The translations under genes and the position numbers were made by a program. The notes beneath the pieces were generated by a model. The model made no database searches, had not been told where the DNA came from, and saw only the letters and a program-made list of their open reading frames with translations. From contig JABYQN010000011.1 of the NCBI GenBank assembly GCA_022606135.1, positions 1,178,001 through 1,242,000 on the forward strand: a DNA stretch of 64,000 nt, given 5' to 3'. How positions within the stretch are numbered: the stretch's first letter is position 1; each line of letters starts with the position of its first letter. Source of the stretch: Fomes fomentarius (taxonomy: Eukaryota > Basidiomycota > Agaricomycetes > Polyporales > Polyporaceae). This document shows, piece by piece, positions 48,713-60,752 of this stretch.

Positions 48713-51097
48713 ATGATCCCGCCTAGGTACCTGGCGACGTCTGCCTCTGTTCCCTACGTTGACTAACGATCTGAAACCTGTAGAGCTTTCAACCTCTTCA
48801 CCGAAAGGGAAGAATATAGGAGGCGAGATGCTGAGGAGAATGCTTGGAAACCGCATTGTCCTGTCACCGACGATCAACGACTGGAAGACTGGCGATTACC
48901 TACCCCTCAAGTTGGTTGCTAGTAAGATCTGAGACGCGCACCTACAGAGCTGACCCTCGCCTCTGTAGGAGTTAAAGAAAGATCTCATGAAAGAGTTCAC
49001 CGAAGAAGAGAGATCAGATATGTGGACAGAGCTCGCGGAGACGGTGAAGACCTACCACCATGAACTCGTTGCCCGATGGAAGGAAGAGATGGACACCCTT
49101 CTAGTCTATGTGAGTGTTTGACGTTATCGGTGTACACGTATATTTCTGACCGCCTGTCCAGGCGGGTCTATTTTCCGCAATTTTGACCGCATTTAATGTT
49201 CAGTCCTACCAGCTGTTAAAACCCGATCCCTTGGACCCTGCCGTGGTTATCCTGCAGCAAATATCCAGACAGCTCACAAGTTTTTCCATAAATCCGGCAT
49301 TTATAAACTCTACCCACACCGCTGAGCCCCTCGCAGATCTCCAAACGTCCTTTCGTGCACCTCGGGCCGCAGTATGGATCAACACTCTCTGGTTTTGCAG
49401 CCTCGTATGCAGCCTAGCCTCTGCTTCAATTGCGCTTATTGTGAAGCAGTGGCTGCACGAAGCAGTTTCGGGATTGTCAGGCACATCTCGTGAGAGCACG
49501 CGTCTCCGACAGCATCGCTTGAACGGACTACTGAAGTGGAGGGTCGGGACCATCGTCCTTGCACCGCCAATACTCCTACAGGTTGCACTCGCTCTATTCC
49601 TTGGCGGGATGCTCATCCTCTTGTGGACGCTTCATACCACCGTGGCTGCCGTGATATCTTCCCTTGTGGGAGTTCTCTGCACCTTCTTGATGGCAGTGAG
49701 CATGCTCCCCGTATTCAAATGGGACTGCTGTTACCGCTCTCCGTTGTCCTTTGCTGCATACACCATCATACGATTTGTTGGCAACTTCTTGCGAAGGTTA
49801 TGTGATCATCTCTGGGATACGCTTCAGAGGGCATGTCGGAGGTCCGTCTCCATGCGAGACAGGATTGATCGATATATCCTTCCTGTCGTAGCGTGGGCTC
49901 GTTACAGGTTTAGGGAGATGCCGACGTGGAATGGCCGCGACCAGGTGTCCATCGCTCGGGATACTGGCAAGCTGGACCGCTGTACTTTCACGACAGCTTA
50001 TACGACTACCCTGTCACCAACTTACCTTGATCGCATGCATATCGTTCTCCCCGACCTTCCCAGAGATCAGCTCAGGCCAGCTTTGGAGGATATCTGGCAG
50101 GCGTGTGAGGACCACTGGGGTGGCCGCTTTGGTCCCGGCGCAGCTCATTGGTGCCAAACCCTCCGAAGGGCCGAGTACTCGGTCCTCTATGCAGTGCGTC
50201 ATATGGCAGCAGCACCAGAGTCCACGAGAGACGAACAATGGAGATGTGACACGAAGTCCATCATGGATAAATTGGTGTCTGCCCTTGCACCTGACCGGGC
50301 CGACACTGCGTTCTTCATCTCCACCCTTAGTCCTCTGTCATTCGAGCGCCACGATGTGGCTTGGATGGCGAGTGATAAGGTCATCAGCTACTGGATGCTA
50401 TCCAAGAAGGCGATGGTCGAGGTGGCCTCATATCCGGTAATGCGGAATGGTCTGTATGCATGCACATCTAAGTGGAGCTTGAAGTATAAAATACTGACTA
50501 GACATCGTAGTGCTCGCCGTCTCCAAATGGAAACTGAAAGTTTGGAAGGAGGAAGAATACACCTTCGAAAACTTCCTCGGATGGATGAGAACTGCTAGAG
50601 CCGTGTTGTTCTGCATTTCGAGGTCGCTGAACAACGATGTCATATCTCCCACGCAGTCGGACTTGATTCGCAGGCTAGCAGGTGACCTCTTGATTACATT
50701 CGAGCGTCTCATTCTGGAGCAAGACTGGAAAAGCTTCAAACCATTCTCAACAGACGTGAATTCTGGGCGACGAGATATGTGGCCTGGAATCATTCAACAT
50801 AGGACGTCCGCAGTGCTCTTCAGCTGGATCATTGAACCCTTGACAGATATCGCCGGGAACAACGAGGTTTGCAAGATCATACCTCCCACTCTTCCCATGG
50901 CGATACAACAAGGATGGTCTGCACTCAAGCGTCATTTTCCACTACCGCTGGATATGGAGGTCGTTGACAGCATCCCCCTACCCACTGCAGTCAAAACCAT
51001 TGATCAAGGGCTCGTAGAACTCAGCGCACTAGTAGAGGGTACCCAAAAGGCATATTGTATTTGTTTCGTTTCCCTCCCAGATGTTGCAACATATTGA
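48713..51097 (+). CDS. DUF6535-type four-helix membrane protein, array copy 2
   Basis: Same exon plan as copy 1 but with an additional 5' exon: MIPPR is joined by a 5' intron to AFNLFTEREEYRRRDAEENA and onward to DDQRLEDWRLPTPQ. Then come the helix exon (LKKDLMKEFTEEERSDMW ... RWKEEMDTLLVY) and AGLFSAILTAFNVQSYQLL with membrane helices NTLWFCSLVCSLASASIALI and LLQVALALFLGGMLILLWTL. The conserved loop is GLSGTSRESTRLRQHRLNGL. The C-terminal half has MPTWNGRDQVSIARDTGKLD, TTAYTTTLSPTYLDRMHIVL and LPDLPRDQLRPALEDIWQAC. The last exon contains WKLKVWKEEEYTFENFLGWM and ends at 51097. About 730 residues by rough count; no broken frame. Function unknown. Confidence 0.83.
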
Positions 51098-52339
51098 TTT
51101 ACAATGGGATCATAGGGTCAAAATATAACAGGCACATCGACGTCGTAGCACGCTCGGAGAACCCTCATTGGCGGATAGGACCAAATGACTCCATGCCATA
51201 AGAGTATCAGGTACCTGCAGCTTGATGGATTGAGAGTTGTTTCATGGAGGTGCTGCAGTTGTATATTCCTGGTGCTGGATGAACTGAATAACCATGTATG
51301 TCCCGGCACCAACGGTGTTGATTATTGTATATTGTCGATCATACAAGTTGAAAGCACAAGCTCGACAAGGCTCGAGAGCCAGATCTGCTGGCCAAGGCCT
51401 CGAGGCGCGACCCGACCTCGTGATCGTATCGTACGGGGCACAAGTTATCAGGTAACATACATGGTTGAGTAGAGAAGGGCTTCTTGATGATGTAGATGAT
51501 ATACGAGTGTATAGTGAGAAAAGAAGAGACGGCGGGAGTGTGGAGTGTTTCGACGATACACCAGACTGCGGAGGGCTTCAGATGAGGTAATGTGTGCCCG
51601 CGGCGCGCAGAAGATGCTGGTGACTGCCCGGCCGCGCTGGCATACTCGAGATACAGATACGGAGGGTCGTCGGCCGCATTTAGTGCGACTTCTGGACGTC
51701 TGTATCATGGCGTCGCATGCACGCACAGCGACGTGGAGCGTATCATCGGGGTACTGATAGAGGATGGGACAAGCTGCCAATATGTGTATCGTACAGCCTG
51801 ATGTTGATCTGGTCGGGAAAGGTGCACATTCCAGCGATGTCAGTATTGTGGGATGCGTTAGACTAGTGAGTACTGAACTGCCCGCAAAACCGACGATCGA
51901 TACCTACATGGCCTCACTTTGGTCGAGTATGATTGGATGGGAGTGTACAGAAATCGTGGATAGGCGATAGAGGTAGTGAGCACTTCACGCCGTTCCGGTC
52001 TTCGCTAGGGAGGGGTAAGCTAGATAGGGGTAAGAAGACGATAGGTCATTTCCGATGGAGCACAAGTAACAGAGTGTTCACACACCGTTGCACGAGAATA
52101 TAGATCTCACAATGTACTGAAGAGCACCTGCGAATGCCATAACATTGATCGCAATGGAATGACCGTGCCGTGTCACCCATCCTATGCTTTACCAGCTAGA
52201 ATGTTGGAAAAGTCACAAGAAAAAGGAAGAATCCAAGGGGGTGCTGCTACTGAACGAGGTGATGCCATTAAGGCAGAAAGTGGATAATGACAAGGAAGTT
52301 GGACCTGTCAGCCGGTGAGTTCTGGAGTTGGAACTGCGT
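51098..52339. other. Intergenic region in the DUF6535 array
   Basis: 1.24 kb with only short motif-free open frames. No hydrolase relic or repeat shared with the other spacers was recognised here. Confidence 0.5.
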
Positions 52340-52629
52340 TCGAGAGGTATCGAGAACGAGCTTGGGGGGCGTCGTGCCCGTACGGAAAAAGGCGGCGCCC
52401 CCGACAAGAAGCCCTCTCGTCTATGTCTTCTTGTACACGAGATCAAGGAGACGCGACAATTCCATAATCTTACGTCGAGCGTAGTAGAGAGTGGCACAAT
52501 CGATGGGATTCATGCGGTTGACCTGGTCCATACTTGAGCCCATAGATGTTTGACCATCCCTCTTATGAGAAGATAGCCAGAGACGGTGATGTCGAGACGT
52601 ATCCGAGTGGACGGTTTGTTGTCAGCCAT
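52340..52629 (-). pseudogene. Truncated copy of the gene at 59808-60418
   Basis: About 290 bases closely parallel 60131-60419 on the same strand. In both, the minus strand begins MAD..PSTRI.LDITVSGYLL and contains IDCATLYYARR, but this copy has lost about 14 bases (around 52530-52540), which shifts the frame. The homology ends near 52345, so the 3' half of the gene is missing. The original lies 7.8 kb away, on the far side of DUF6535 genes 3 and 4. Confidence 0.8.
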
Positions 52630-52916
52630 GGTAGAGGTGTATTGCAGTGGTCTAACTTGAACTAGCAGCTCGAAAGTTCGACGTGATGCGACGCGTCTGT
52701 TCTGCTGTCACATAATGTCACACTCGTTACCAGGTGTCACACGACCATTGAAATCACTTGGATCTCTTCCGGATCCTGTCAGCGGCCACTCTCCCCTACA
52801 TACTCAGATGAGGTGGGAAGTCACTCAGACAAAGCTTCATTGAAGCCTCCGTAAACTGATAGATAGCCAGGGAACCAACTCAAACAACTCCTGAACACGA
52901 GCTCGAAGCCGAATCA

Positions 52917-55189
52917 ATGTTTCCTTCACTAGATGGCCGCGGTGATTGGAGATTACCGACCCCCAAGGTATAATTTCGTTTGTCTTAGTATATGGCGCTG
53001 GATCACAGTTAACGTACATATAGGAGATGAAGGAGGAGCTTATGGGCGAGTTCAGCGAGGAGGAGAGGTTGAAGGTCTGGTCTGCCGCTGCGGAAGCAGT
53101 CAAAATACATCACGATGAGCTCGTTGCGCGCTGGAAGGAGGAGATGGATACCCTACTTGTCTATGTGAGTGCTGCGATACTAGAGGGAGAGGGATTCTCA
53201 CAAGCTGTTGCTGTTATCGAACAATCTGTGCTTCATGCAACAGGCCGGTTTGATATCCGCCATCCTAACGGCATTCAACATACAATCCTACCAAATGCTA
53301 CAACCTAGCCCCACAGACTCAACCGTTGCTGTGCTGCAACAAATCTCCACACAGCTAGCCAGCTTTTCTATCAATCCTACATTCGTCAATTCGACCCATC
53401 ATCCTCAAGCTTTATCAGATCTCCAACCTCCTTTCCATGCATCCCTTTCCGCAGTGTGGATCAATATGCTCTGGTTTTGCAGTCTGGTCTTTAGCCTCGC
53501 TGCTGCCTCAATCGCGCTTGTTGTGAAACAATGGCTGCATTCTGAGACGGTTGGGTTGTCTGGGACATCGCGTGAAATCGCGCGTCTCCGCCAGCACCGC
53601 CTCAACGGCCTTCGCAAGTGGCGCGTTGGCTCCATTGTTGTCGCACTTCCTATCCTTCTCCAAGCTGCTCTCGGTCTCTTTCTAGGGGGAATAGTCATCC
53701 TTCTGTGGACACTGCACGGCATCGTCGCCGCTGTAACTTCATCGCTTGTAGGCGGACTCTTTACGTTCTTGGTCACTGTGACCGTTCTCCCTGTCATCAG
53801 ATGGGACTGTTCATACCGCTCACCTCAAGCATCTGCGACATACACCATCGTCCGGCTCATTAACGACGTCATCCGGTGTATCTGCGATCGCCTCTTCTGG
53901 ACGCTACGGACGGTCTCCCGCCGGTCGGTTCAAGTAAGAGATCGCATCGCTTCTACCGCACTCCCTGTAGTCGTTTGGGTACGTCGCGGATTCAGAGAAA
54001 TGCCAACATGGCATGGACGCGATCACATCGCTATCGCTCGCGACCCGGGCCTCATTGATCGTGGTATTGTCACGACGGCATACACGGCAACACTATCTCC
54101 GAGTTACCTTGATCGCCTTCACGTCATCCTCCCCGATTTCCCTCAAGATCAGCTCAATACCACGTTACAGGAGATATGGTCCGCTTTCCAACTTCATTGG
54201 GGCGGACTCTATGGTCCTGAATACGCACACTGGCTCAAGAATGTTCGCATGTTGGAATTAACGGCACTCTATGCAGCACGTCATATGGCAACTATAGAGG
54301 AATCGGACAGAGGAGACAATTGGAGATGCTGTATGAAGGCAATATTGGACAAGTTCGTGGCGTCCCATGATCCAGACCGCTGTGACAGCACCCTATTCAT
54401 CTCCACCATGACACCACTGGCTCTTGGCACTACCGATGTTGCTTGGGCTGCAAGTGACATCGTCGCCAAGGTTTGGATGTTTTCCACGGTCTGCGAGAAT
54501 GATATGCCATCCTACTCAATCATACGAAGTGGTTTGTAGTGTGCCGTTCGTGTTAGCTATGACCTCATATGGTACTGACGATATCGAACCCAGTAATGTT
54601 GGTCTTCCAATGGAGACTGAAACATTGGAAAGCAGAGGAGTACACAGGCGATAACCTTCTTGCGTGGCTCAGAGGGGCTGGATGTGTGCTCCTTTGTATC
54701 TCCAGATCCCAATCCAGCAACACCATCTCTGTGTCGCAACTCGAGACAATATGCGCCATTGGACGGTCCATTCTCCTGGCCTTTGAAGATCTTCTCGGTG
54801 AACAAGAGTGGACACGCCTCAAACCCGAGAAAACGGAGGCTCTACGGGGGAGGCAAGATATGTGGCCAGGTATCTTTCCCCATAGGTTGTCGTCTATGCT
54901 TGAGACATGGGTCATCAAACCTTTGCTTCTGATTGCCGACGAAAAACGCATCCGTGCTGCAATTCCCAGCTCCCTCCCTCTTACATTGCAGCAAGCATGG
55001 TCGGTGGTCCAATGTGACTTTCCGTCCCCGGTCGGTCGCGATATAGTGGATAGCATTCCGTTGTTCACTAGTATCGACACCATTGCATTCAATCTGGACA
55101 ATCTTACAAGCACCTTGAATAGTACAGCAAACGATAATGGCAACGTACGTCCCCCACATCATTATCAACTGTTTATCAATGCAGTCTGA
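52917..55189 (+). CDS. DUF6535-type four-helix membrane protein, array copy 3
   Basis: Begins with a short N-terminus (MFPSLDGRGDWRLPTPK), shorter than in the other copies; no in-frame ATG lies upstream before a stop. Helix exon: EMKEELMGEFSEEERLKVWS ... RWKEEMDTLLVY. Membrane part: AGLISAILTAFNIQSYQML, NMLWFCSLVFSLAAASIALV, SIVVALPILLQAALGLFLGG; loop GLSGTSREIARLRQHRLNGL. C-terminal half: MPTWHGRDHIAIARDPGLID, TLSPSYLDRLHVILPDFPQD, then the last exon with FQWRLKHWKAEEYTGDNLLA and FPHRLSSMLETWVIKPL. A splice donor after NDNGN may add a tiny exon, so the 3' end could lie a little beyond 55189. About 690 residues, no broken frame. Confidence 0.83.
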
Positions 55190-55898
55190 CCCTCTGTCAT
55201 GACTGTAGGGGCAATCAGTGGGCTCGCACATTCAGGTTGTGTGCACATAGCCAAACAAATTTCATACTCTTTCATCGGTTTACGATATAGTGACTGCGTG
55301 AACAGAGGACGTGGTGAGTTCAGACACGAACTGGCCCTATCAGCGCTCACACCCAAATTGTGTCGTATTCTCAGTGGTCTATTCAGCTATCTCTCTCTGT
55401 ACGACTGTCTATATCACCCGCAGTCCTTCTCGTCTTCTCCTAGCGCATATCGTTTACTAAGTGCTACCCTGAGCCAATTAGCCAGCTACTTCGAAGCTAT
55501 CAAGTGTTCTAGTATCGCATTACGAACTACCTCTCTCCTGGTTGTTTTGATGTGCGAGTTAATCGCGGACGCACTGAAGTTGGTGGACAGGCAGAAGCAG
55601 CGGATAACACTAAACCTCGCCTCGCAGTGTCTATATAGCTCCTATAGAAGCAAATTTCAGCTATTGTAATACCTACTCTGACGCACAGGCTGCGAGTTAG
55701 CCGAGGTGAGAGATGTGATTTGCCGTTCCGAGGGCCATGCGCCTGTTGGCGCTTTGGTCTGCACAGGTTCCAGAAGCTGTGCGATACTGGTCTTCGTACT
55801 ACAGCCATCTCGAACTCGTCTCTGTGAGCGATTTCTCACAAAGGTTTCTTCCTTTGCCCCCTCATCTGTATACTTTTGATTCCCAGCACATTCACGTC
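55190..55898. other. Intergenic region between DUF6535 genes 3 and 4
   Basis: Contains a plus-strand open frame of 156 codons (55199-55669) rich in Ser, Leu and Tyr, without motifs, splice support or a counterpart beside the other array copies. I regard it as chance. The promoter of gene 4 should lie at the right end. Confidence 0.5.
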
Positions 55899-58208
55899 AT
55901 GAACAACAAAGACCTTGAGCATACGAGGTCAGCCAAACTTGACTCGGACGCCGCAAAGAACTCCATAGATTCGGTGAAAAAGGACTCTGGGTCGCTCGAT
56001 GACCACAATTGGAGGTTTTCTACACCTGCGGTACGCAAATATCCACGTCTGTTTCATGTAATTTCATGACAAGTTGCGATCAGGAAGTGAAGAACGAACT
56101 GTTGAACGAATTCAGTGAACAACAGAGGTCACAAGTATGGTCCGACGCCGCGGAGGCAGTCAAGACGTATCATGACGAGTTATTACATAGGTGGAAAGAG
56201 GAAATGGATACCCTCCTCGTCTATGTGAGCCTTGTAGTTCTCCTGTGACTTTGAGTGGTGGGTACTCACATCAGCTCGCGCCCTCCTACTCGACAGGCTG
56301 GACTGTTCTCAGCAGTCCTGACAGCCTTCAATGTGGAGTCGTATCAGCTCCTTCAACCTGAGCCCACAGACCGGACCATAGCCGTTCTGCAACAAATCTC
56401 CGCACAGCTTGCAAGCTTCTCAATCAACCCACCCTTCGTAAACTCGACATACCCTACTCCGCCTTCGGTGGACCTCAGCCCTCCATTTCAAGCACCCCTT
56501 TCTGCTGTCTTTATCAATGCGCTATGGTTCTCAAGCTTGGTGTTGAGCCTCGCAGCTGCATCGATCGCACTGATTGTCAAACAGTGGCTTCGGGAGGCCA
56601 CTGTGGGACTATCGGGAACGTCACGCGAAGGTGCGCGTCTCCGGCAGCTCCGGCTCAATGGTCTACTCAAGTGGCAAGTTGGGACCGTCGTAATTGCCCT
56701 TCCGATTCTCTTACAAATGGGCTTGGCTCTATTTTTAGTTGGGATGGTCGTTCTCCTGTGGACATTGCACAACACCGTCGCTGCAATCACTTCTGTCCTT
56801 GTAGGAATGCTCTTCCTGTTCGTTCTCATCGTCACAGTCTCCCCGTCGCTCTGGTGGGACTGTTGCTATCGTTCTCCACAGGCGTTCATATTGTACACAG
56901 CCTTCCGGGGTGTGTATAACGGATGCAAGCGCGCACTCGACTATCTCCTCCGAAATCTCTGGGACTTCTATGTCAGATCTGTTGGATACTCCGACACGAA
57001 GTCTCTTCCCTATCGCCTATGGAAGTGGAACCACTCCAAAGAGGACATTCCAACTTGGCATGGACGTGATCAATCGACTATCATACACGATACCGGGGCG
57101 CTCGACCGGAGCATCGCTACGACAGCATACTCTGCCACTCTCTCCCCACAGTATCTCGACGACCTACATATCGTTCTATCCGATATTCCTACAGAACAGC
57201 TCAGTAACTGTCTGCAGGATATATGGGACGCATGCAACAAACATTGGAGAGCTCCGGTCAACACCATAGGGGATCGCTATTGGTTGATGAACGTCCAGAG
57301 ATTGGAGATCGCAGCTGTCTATGCCGCACGTCACATGCTTACGGTACCCCATGAAGAAAGGGACGACATTTGGAGACGGCACACGAAGGCTCTCCTCGAA
57401 AAACTGGTGGAACACGTCTCACCCGCCGTCTGTCCAACCGGATTGTACATCTCAACTTTGAGTACTCTGTCGATTGGGGATCACGACCTGGCTTGGAGCT
57501 CGAGCAACCGGGTTGCTGAATATTGGACACAGCTCGAAATCACAGTGCCTAGGGTGTTGACGTACTCAGTGATGCGTAATGGTGCGTGCTTTAACGAGTT
57601 GCTTGTGACAACAGCGTTCGATGACGACTGATTGTATATTCTATTTCTCAGTTCTCGCTGTCTCGGAGTGGAGGCTCAACAACTGGAAGACAGAAGAATA
57701 CAACTTCGACAACTTCATGTCTTGGTTGCGCGCCACCCTATGTGTTCTCCGCTGCGTGTCACGATCAATAGACAACAGCAACATATCTTCCCATCAGTTT
57801 CAGTCGATATGCGCCACTGCACGGGCGTCCCTCTTAGCATTTGAATGTCTGCTGCGGGAACAAGAGTGGACGCGTCTGAAGCCGGAAGTTTTCGAGATCA
57901 GGGAAGGACGAAGAGGCCATTGGCCTGGTCTCTTGCCGCATAGACTCTCACGTCTCCTTACGATCTGGGTCATCGAGCCTTTGACTGAGATCCATACAAG
58001 CATGGAGAACTGCGAGGCAGTTCCTCCTTCTCTCGTCTCAGCACTCGAGGAAGCATGGTCATCAGTTGCACTTGCCTTCCCCTCGCCTCTCGATGTGACT
58101 GTGGTACGGAGCTTCGGGCTTGATTCAGCAATCACTACCATTGCTCCTGCGTTGAACACTCTCAAAATCATGAAACACAACAATGGGAGTACTAGTAAGG
58201 GACAGTGA
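55899..58208 (+). CDS. DUF6535-type four-helix membrane protein, array copy 4
   Basis: N-terminus MNNKDLEHTRSAKLDSDAAK leading to DDHNWRFSTPA. Helix exon: EVKNELLNEFSEQQRSQVWS ... RWKEEMDTLLVY. Membrane part: AGLFSAVLTAFNVESYQLL, NALWFSSLVLSLAAASIALI, VVIALPILLQMGLALFLVGM; loop GLSGTSREGARLRQLRLNGL. C-terminal half: DIPTWHGRDQSTIIHDTGAL, TTAYSATLSPQYLDDLHIVL. Last exon: SEWRLNNWKTEEYNFDNFMS and LPHRLSRLLTIWVIEPLTEI, stop at 58206-58208. The exon boundaries fall at the same places as in copies 1-3. About 700 residues, no broken frame. Function unknown. Confidence 0.85.
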
Positions 58209-58399
58209 GGTATGTGCCCTCAGTTAGGAGGGGGAAGTCTGTAGCTGACACGCATTTGCTAGTGACTAGTCAAACTAGGACCGTACACCTGAGGTCTGCC
58301 AAGAGTTCAAACCTATCCCAATTGTGATTGAAGCGACTCGATGTTTTCTCCCCCCTCCCTCATCGCTCCCTATTAGCTATGCAGAATTCTGACTTGCGA

Positions 58400-59276
58400 G
58401 TGGTGTTGCTCATGCCATGCTGCTTGACGGTTTTGTCAACCAGCTCGTATGTAGAGTAAGATAGTAGCAGGGCACCTAATAGAAGAGCGTATAGACACGT
58501 TGATTTCGAACGAAGACAAAGGACGGCGACGCACGAGAGCTCCCGCCTGAGGACCTGCTCCCTATCCTCATCGCCCGCCCTGACACCACTCGAGAACACG
58601 ACAACGAACCGGTGGTGCCACGGGGAGTTATTCCCCACGTCCTCCTGCAGCAACTCCTCGGCATCTGCGCGCTCCCCTGCCCAAAGGCGAGGCTCGTCAT
58701 TGAAGTGGACGAGGATACACTGACGGTAGGACCATGTGTGATAGTTCTTGGCGTCTGAGCGGAGAACAGCCTTGAGGAACTCGAGCTCGCGCGCTGCCCC
58801 ATCGGCCGAGTTCAGCGTGGTGAGCAGGAACGTTTTGAGGAAGGTGATCGCGATGCGTCCATGTGTTGTAGCTCTTCATCAAGCGGGAGCTTGAGGGCTA
58901 TCACGGTCGTGTATCTGTGTTGCGTGCGTGTTGGGTAGAGGCTAGAATTACGAGATCGTGTTCAGACTGATCCCGAGTAGCGGCCGGGTTCATCCCAATA
59001 ATCCGCTCCGTGAGCTTGAGCACCACGCAAGCTTGTCTCTCCCGCCTTGAATATCCCGCGGAAGTAGTCTGTGGCATCCTTGTCTGCGGGTGGATCGAGA
59101 TCAACTTGAATGTGAGTGGATTGAGCCGGCACTACGGACACTCCTCGCTGTAGAAGATGGGGGAAATCGGGCTCATAGCGTATGGGTACAAAATCTGTCC
59201 ACTTGGGATCGTCAGCGAGTAGCTCAGACATGGCAGAGGCCGTCGTGGTCTGAGGGCGAGACTCCAGTCCGAGCAT
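58400..59276 (-). pseudogene. Degenerate copy of protein farnesyl/geranylgeranyltransferase alpha subunit
   Basis: An active gene of this type makes the alpha subunit shared by farnesyltransferase and GGTase-I. Recognisable pieces in order on the minus strand: PKWTDFVPI, DATDYFRGIFKAGE, VLKLTERIIGMNPA, IALKLPLDEELQHMD, IAITFLKTF, then the clear prenyltransferase-alpha repeats ARELEFLKAVL, DAKNYHTWSYRQCILVHFND and LLQEDVGNNSPWHHRFVVV. The frame changes between KAGE and VLKLTER (one base too many) and again between HMD and IAITF (one base too few). The segment with the expected YQVWHHRR repeat is missing after FLKT, and the C-terminus is scrambled after RREL. Because the alpha subunit is essential in yeast, an intact copy should exist elsewhere in the genome. 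Confidence 0.75.
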
Positions 59277-59807
59277 CCGACTGCATGATATTTGATCAAA
59301 ACGGAGTGTACTAGCCTCAACTCGTCTCGGATGTGAATGGATTCGGATCGGGATTGGAATTTGGTCGCGAGTATTGAAGGTCGGACTCTGGTATACATGT
59401 TTGAGTGGCGTAAAATAGAACTACGGAAGGATATCCGGAATGGTTGAGATAGTGACTAGATGATTCTAGTGTAAGGGAAGGGCGAGGGAATGGCGAGAGT
59501 CCAGAGCGGAACAAACCAAGCAAAGGTATGGGTCAAGTCTATCTCGGGATGCTGACCGTGACTTGCGCGGTAGTCATGAGTACCCATAACTGTCTCTCTT
59601 GATAGTAGCCGTCATGAAGGAAGGCCGAGAGGCGCGTCGTTGAAAAGAGGACAGTGAATGACCGCTTGAATGCTGCGATGAAGATCGAACGGAGACAGCG
59701 ACCGCCGACTAATGGATCAAGGGCTTGGGGGCCACAGAACCGGGAACCGAGGGGGCTGTTTGAATGAACCATCGAGCGTCGATCACTCGTGTAGAAGAAA
59801 CAGATCC
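59277..59807. other. Intergenic region
   Basis: 531 bases between the prenyltransferase-alpha relic and the small gene at 59808. The minus-strand open frame at 59539-59820 (MLSLRICFFYTSD...) has no motif; it could be a 3' exon of the neighbouring gene, but the in-frame stop at 59808 makes this unnecessary. Confidence 0.45.
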
Positions 59808-60418
59808 TTAGAGAGAGCAACGTACAAATTCTGTCACCCCTTTAGCCTTCTCTTCAGCGATCCACTTCCGCCGGTCCTCTCTCCACTCCTCCCGATACTT
59901 CTTCGACCTCATGTTCATCTTGTGACGGACGATGCCATAAGCTATACCCAAATATCAATCAGCCAAAGCCGGTCAATCTCAGCCACAACATGGCATGGTT
60001 GGGGACGCGACGCACGTATGACATTATCAGGCCAGAGTATTTGCACGTAACGCATCCCCTTGAATTCATCACGGTGATGTAAGTCGGGCGGGAACCAGTG
60101 GTCCAGATACGCCTTGATTTCTGCGTCGAGAACGAGCCTGGGGGGCGTCGTGCCCGTACGGCAAAAGGCGGCACCCCCGACGAGAAGCCATCTCGTCTCT
60201 GTCTTCTTGTGCACAAGATCAAGAAGACGCGGCGATTCCATGATGTAACGTCGAGCGTAGTAGAGAGTGGCACAATCGATGGAACTCATGCCGTTGAACT
60301 GGTCCGTGGTGAAGCCGTACTTGAGCACACATAGATGTCTGACCATCTCTCTTGTGAGGAGATAGCCAGAGACAGTGATGTCAAGGTATATCCGGGTGGA
60401 CGGCGTGCTGTCAGCCAT
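59808..60418 (-). CDS. Small uncharacterised protein (about 180-190 aa)
   Basis: Two exons. The first starts MADSTPSTRIYLDITVSGYL and contains IDCATLYYARRYIMES, DLVHKKTETRWLLVGGAAFC and FKGMRYVQILWPDNV. It splices in phase within VIP to PYGIVRHKMNMRSKKYREEW, RKWIAEEKAKGVTEFVRCSL and the stop at 59808-59810. There is no signal peptide and no membrane helix; the C-terminal third is strongly basic and helical. I do not recognise the family. A truncated copy lies at 52340-52629, so the gene has duplicated at least once within this locus. The first ATG is supported because it is conserved in the truncated copy. Confidence 0.65.
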
Positions 60419-60752
60419 GGTGAGAGTAAGTGGAGGACAAGCTCTTCAAGCAAAAAAATATCAAGTTCAAGTCGTGCAACACTGAAGTTGAAGGTTGAAC
60501 ACTGCCAGCGCCAAAGGTGAGACTCTCCGGTCCGAACATCCGATTACAAACGCTGCCTCCTTGCTGGCAGTAGACTACCAATATTTTCTTTCTTCAAGTC
60601 CTTGCACAGAATCTCTCAGGAACCTCCTCAACTCTGCGACTCGTACACTCCACGGCTATTAGTACATCTATGATACAGTTCCTGCTACGTTACCGACATC
60701 TCGCCTCTCTTCCTGCTTAATCCTACATCCCGCACTCGTTCCCCCCCGCCAG
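60419..60752. other. Intergenic region
   Basis: 334 bases between the start of the small uncharacterised gene and the stop of the isoaspartate methyltransferase gene, both minus strand. No coding signal is seen. Confidence 0.6.

Noticed and set aside
55199..55669. 156-codon plus-strand ORF between DUF6535 genes 3 and 4
   Set aside because: No motif, no splice support and no counterpart next to the other array copies.
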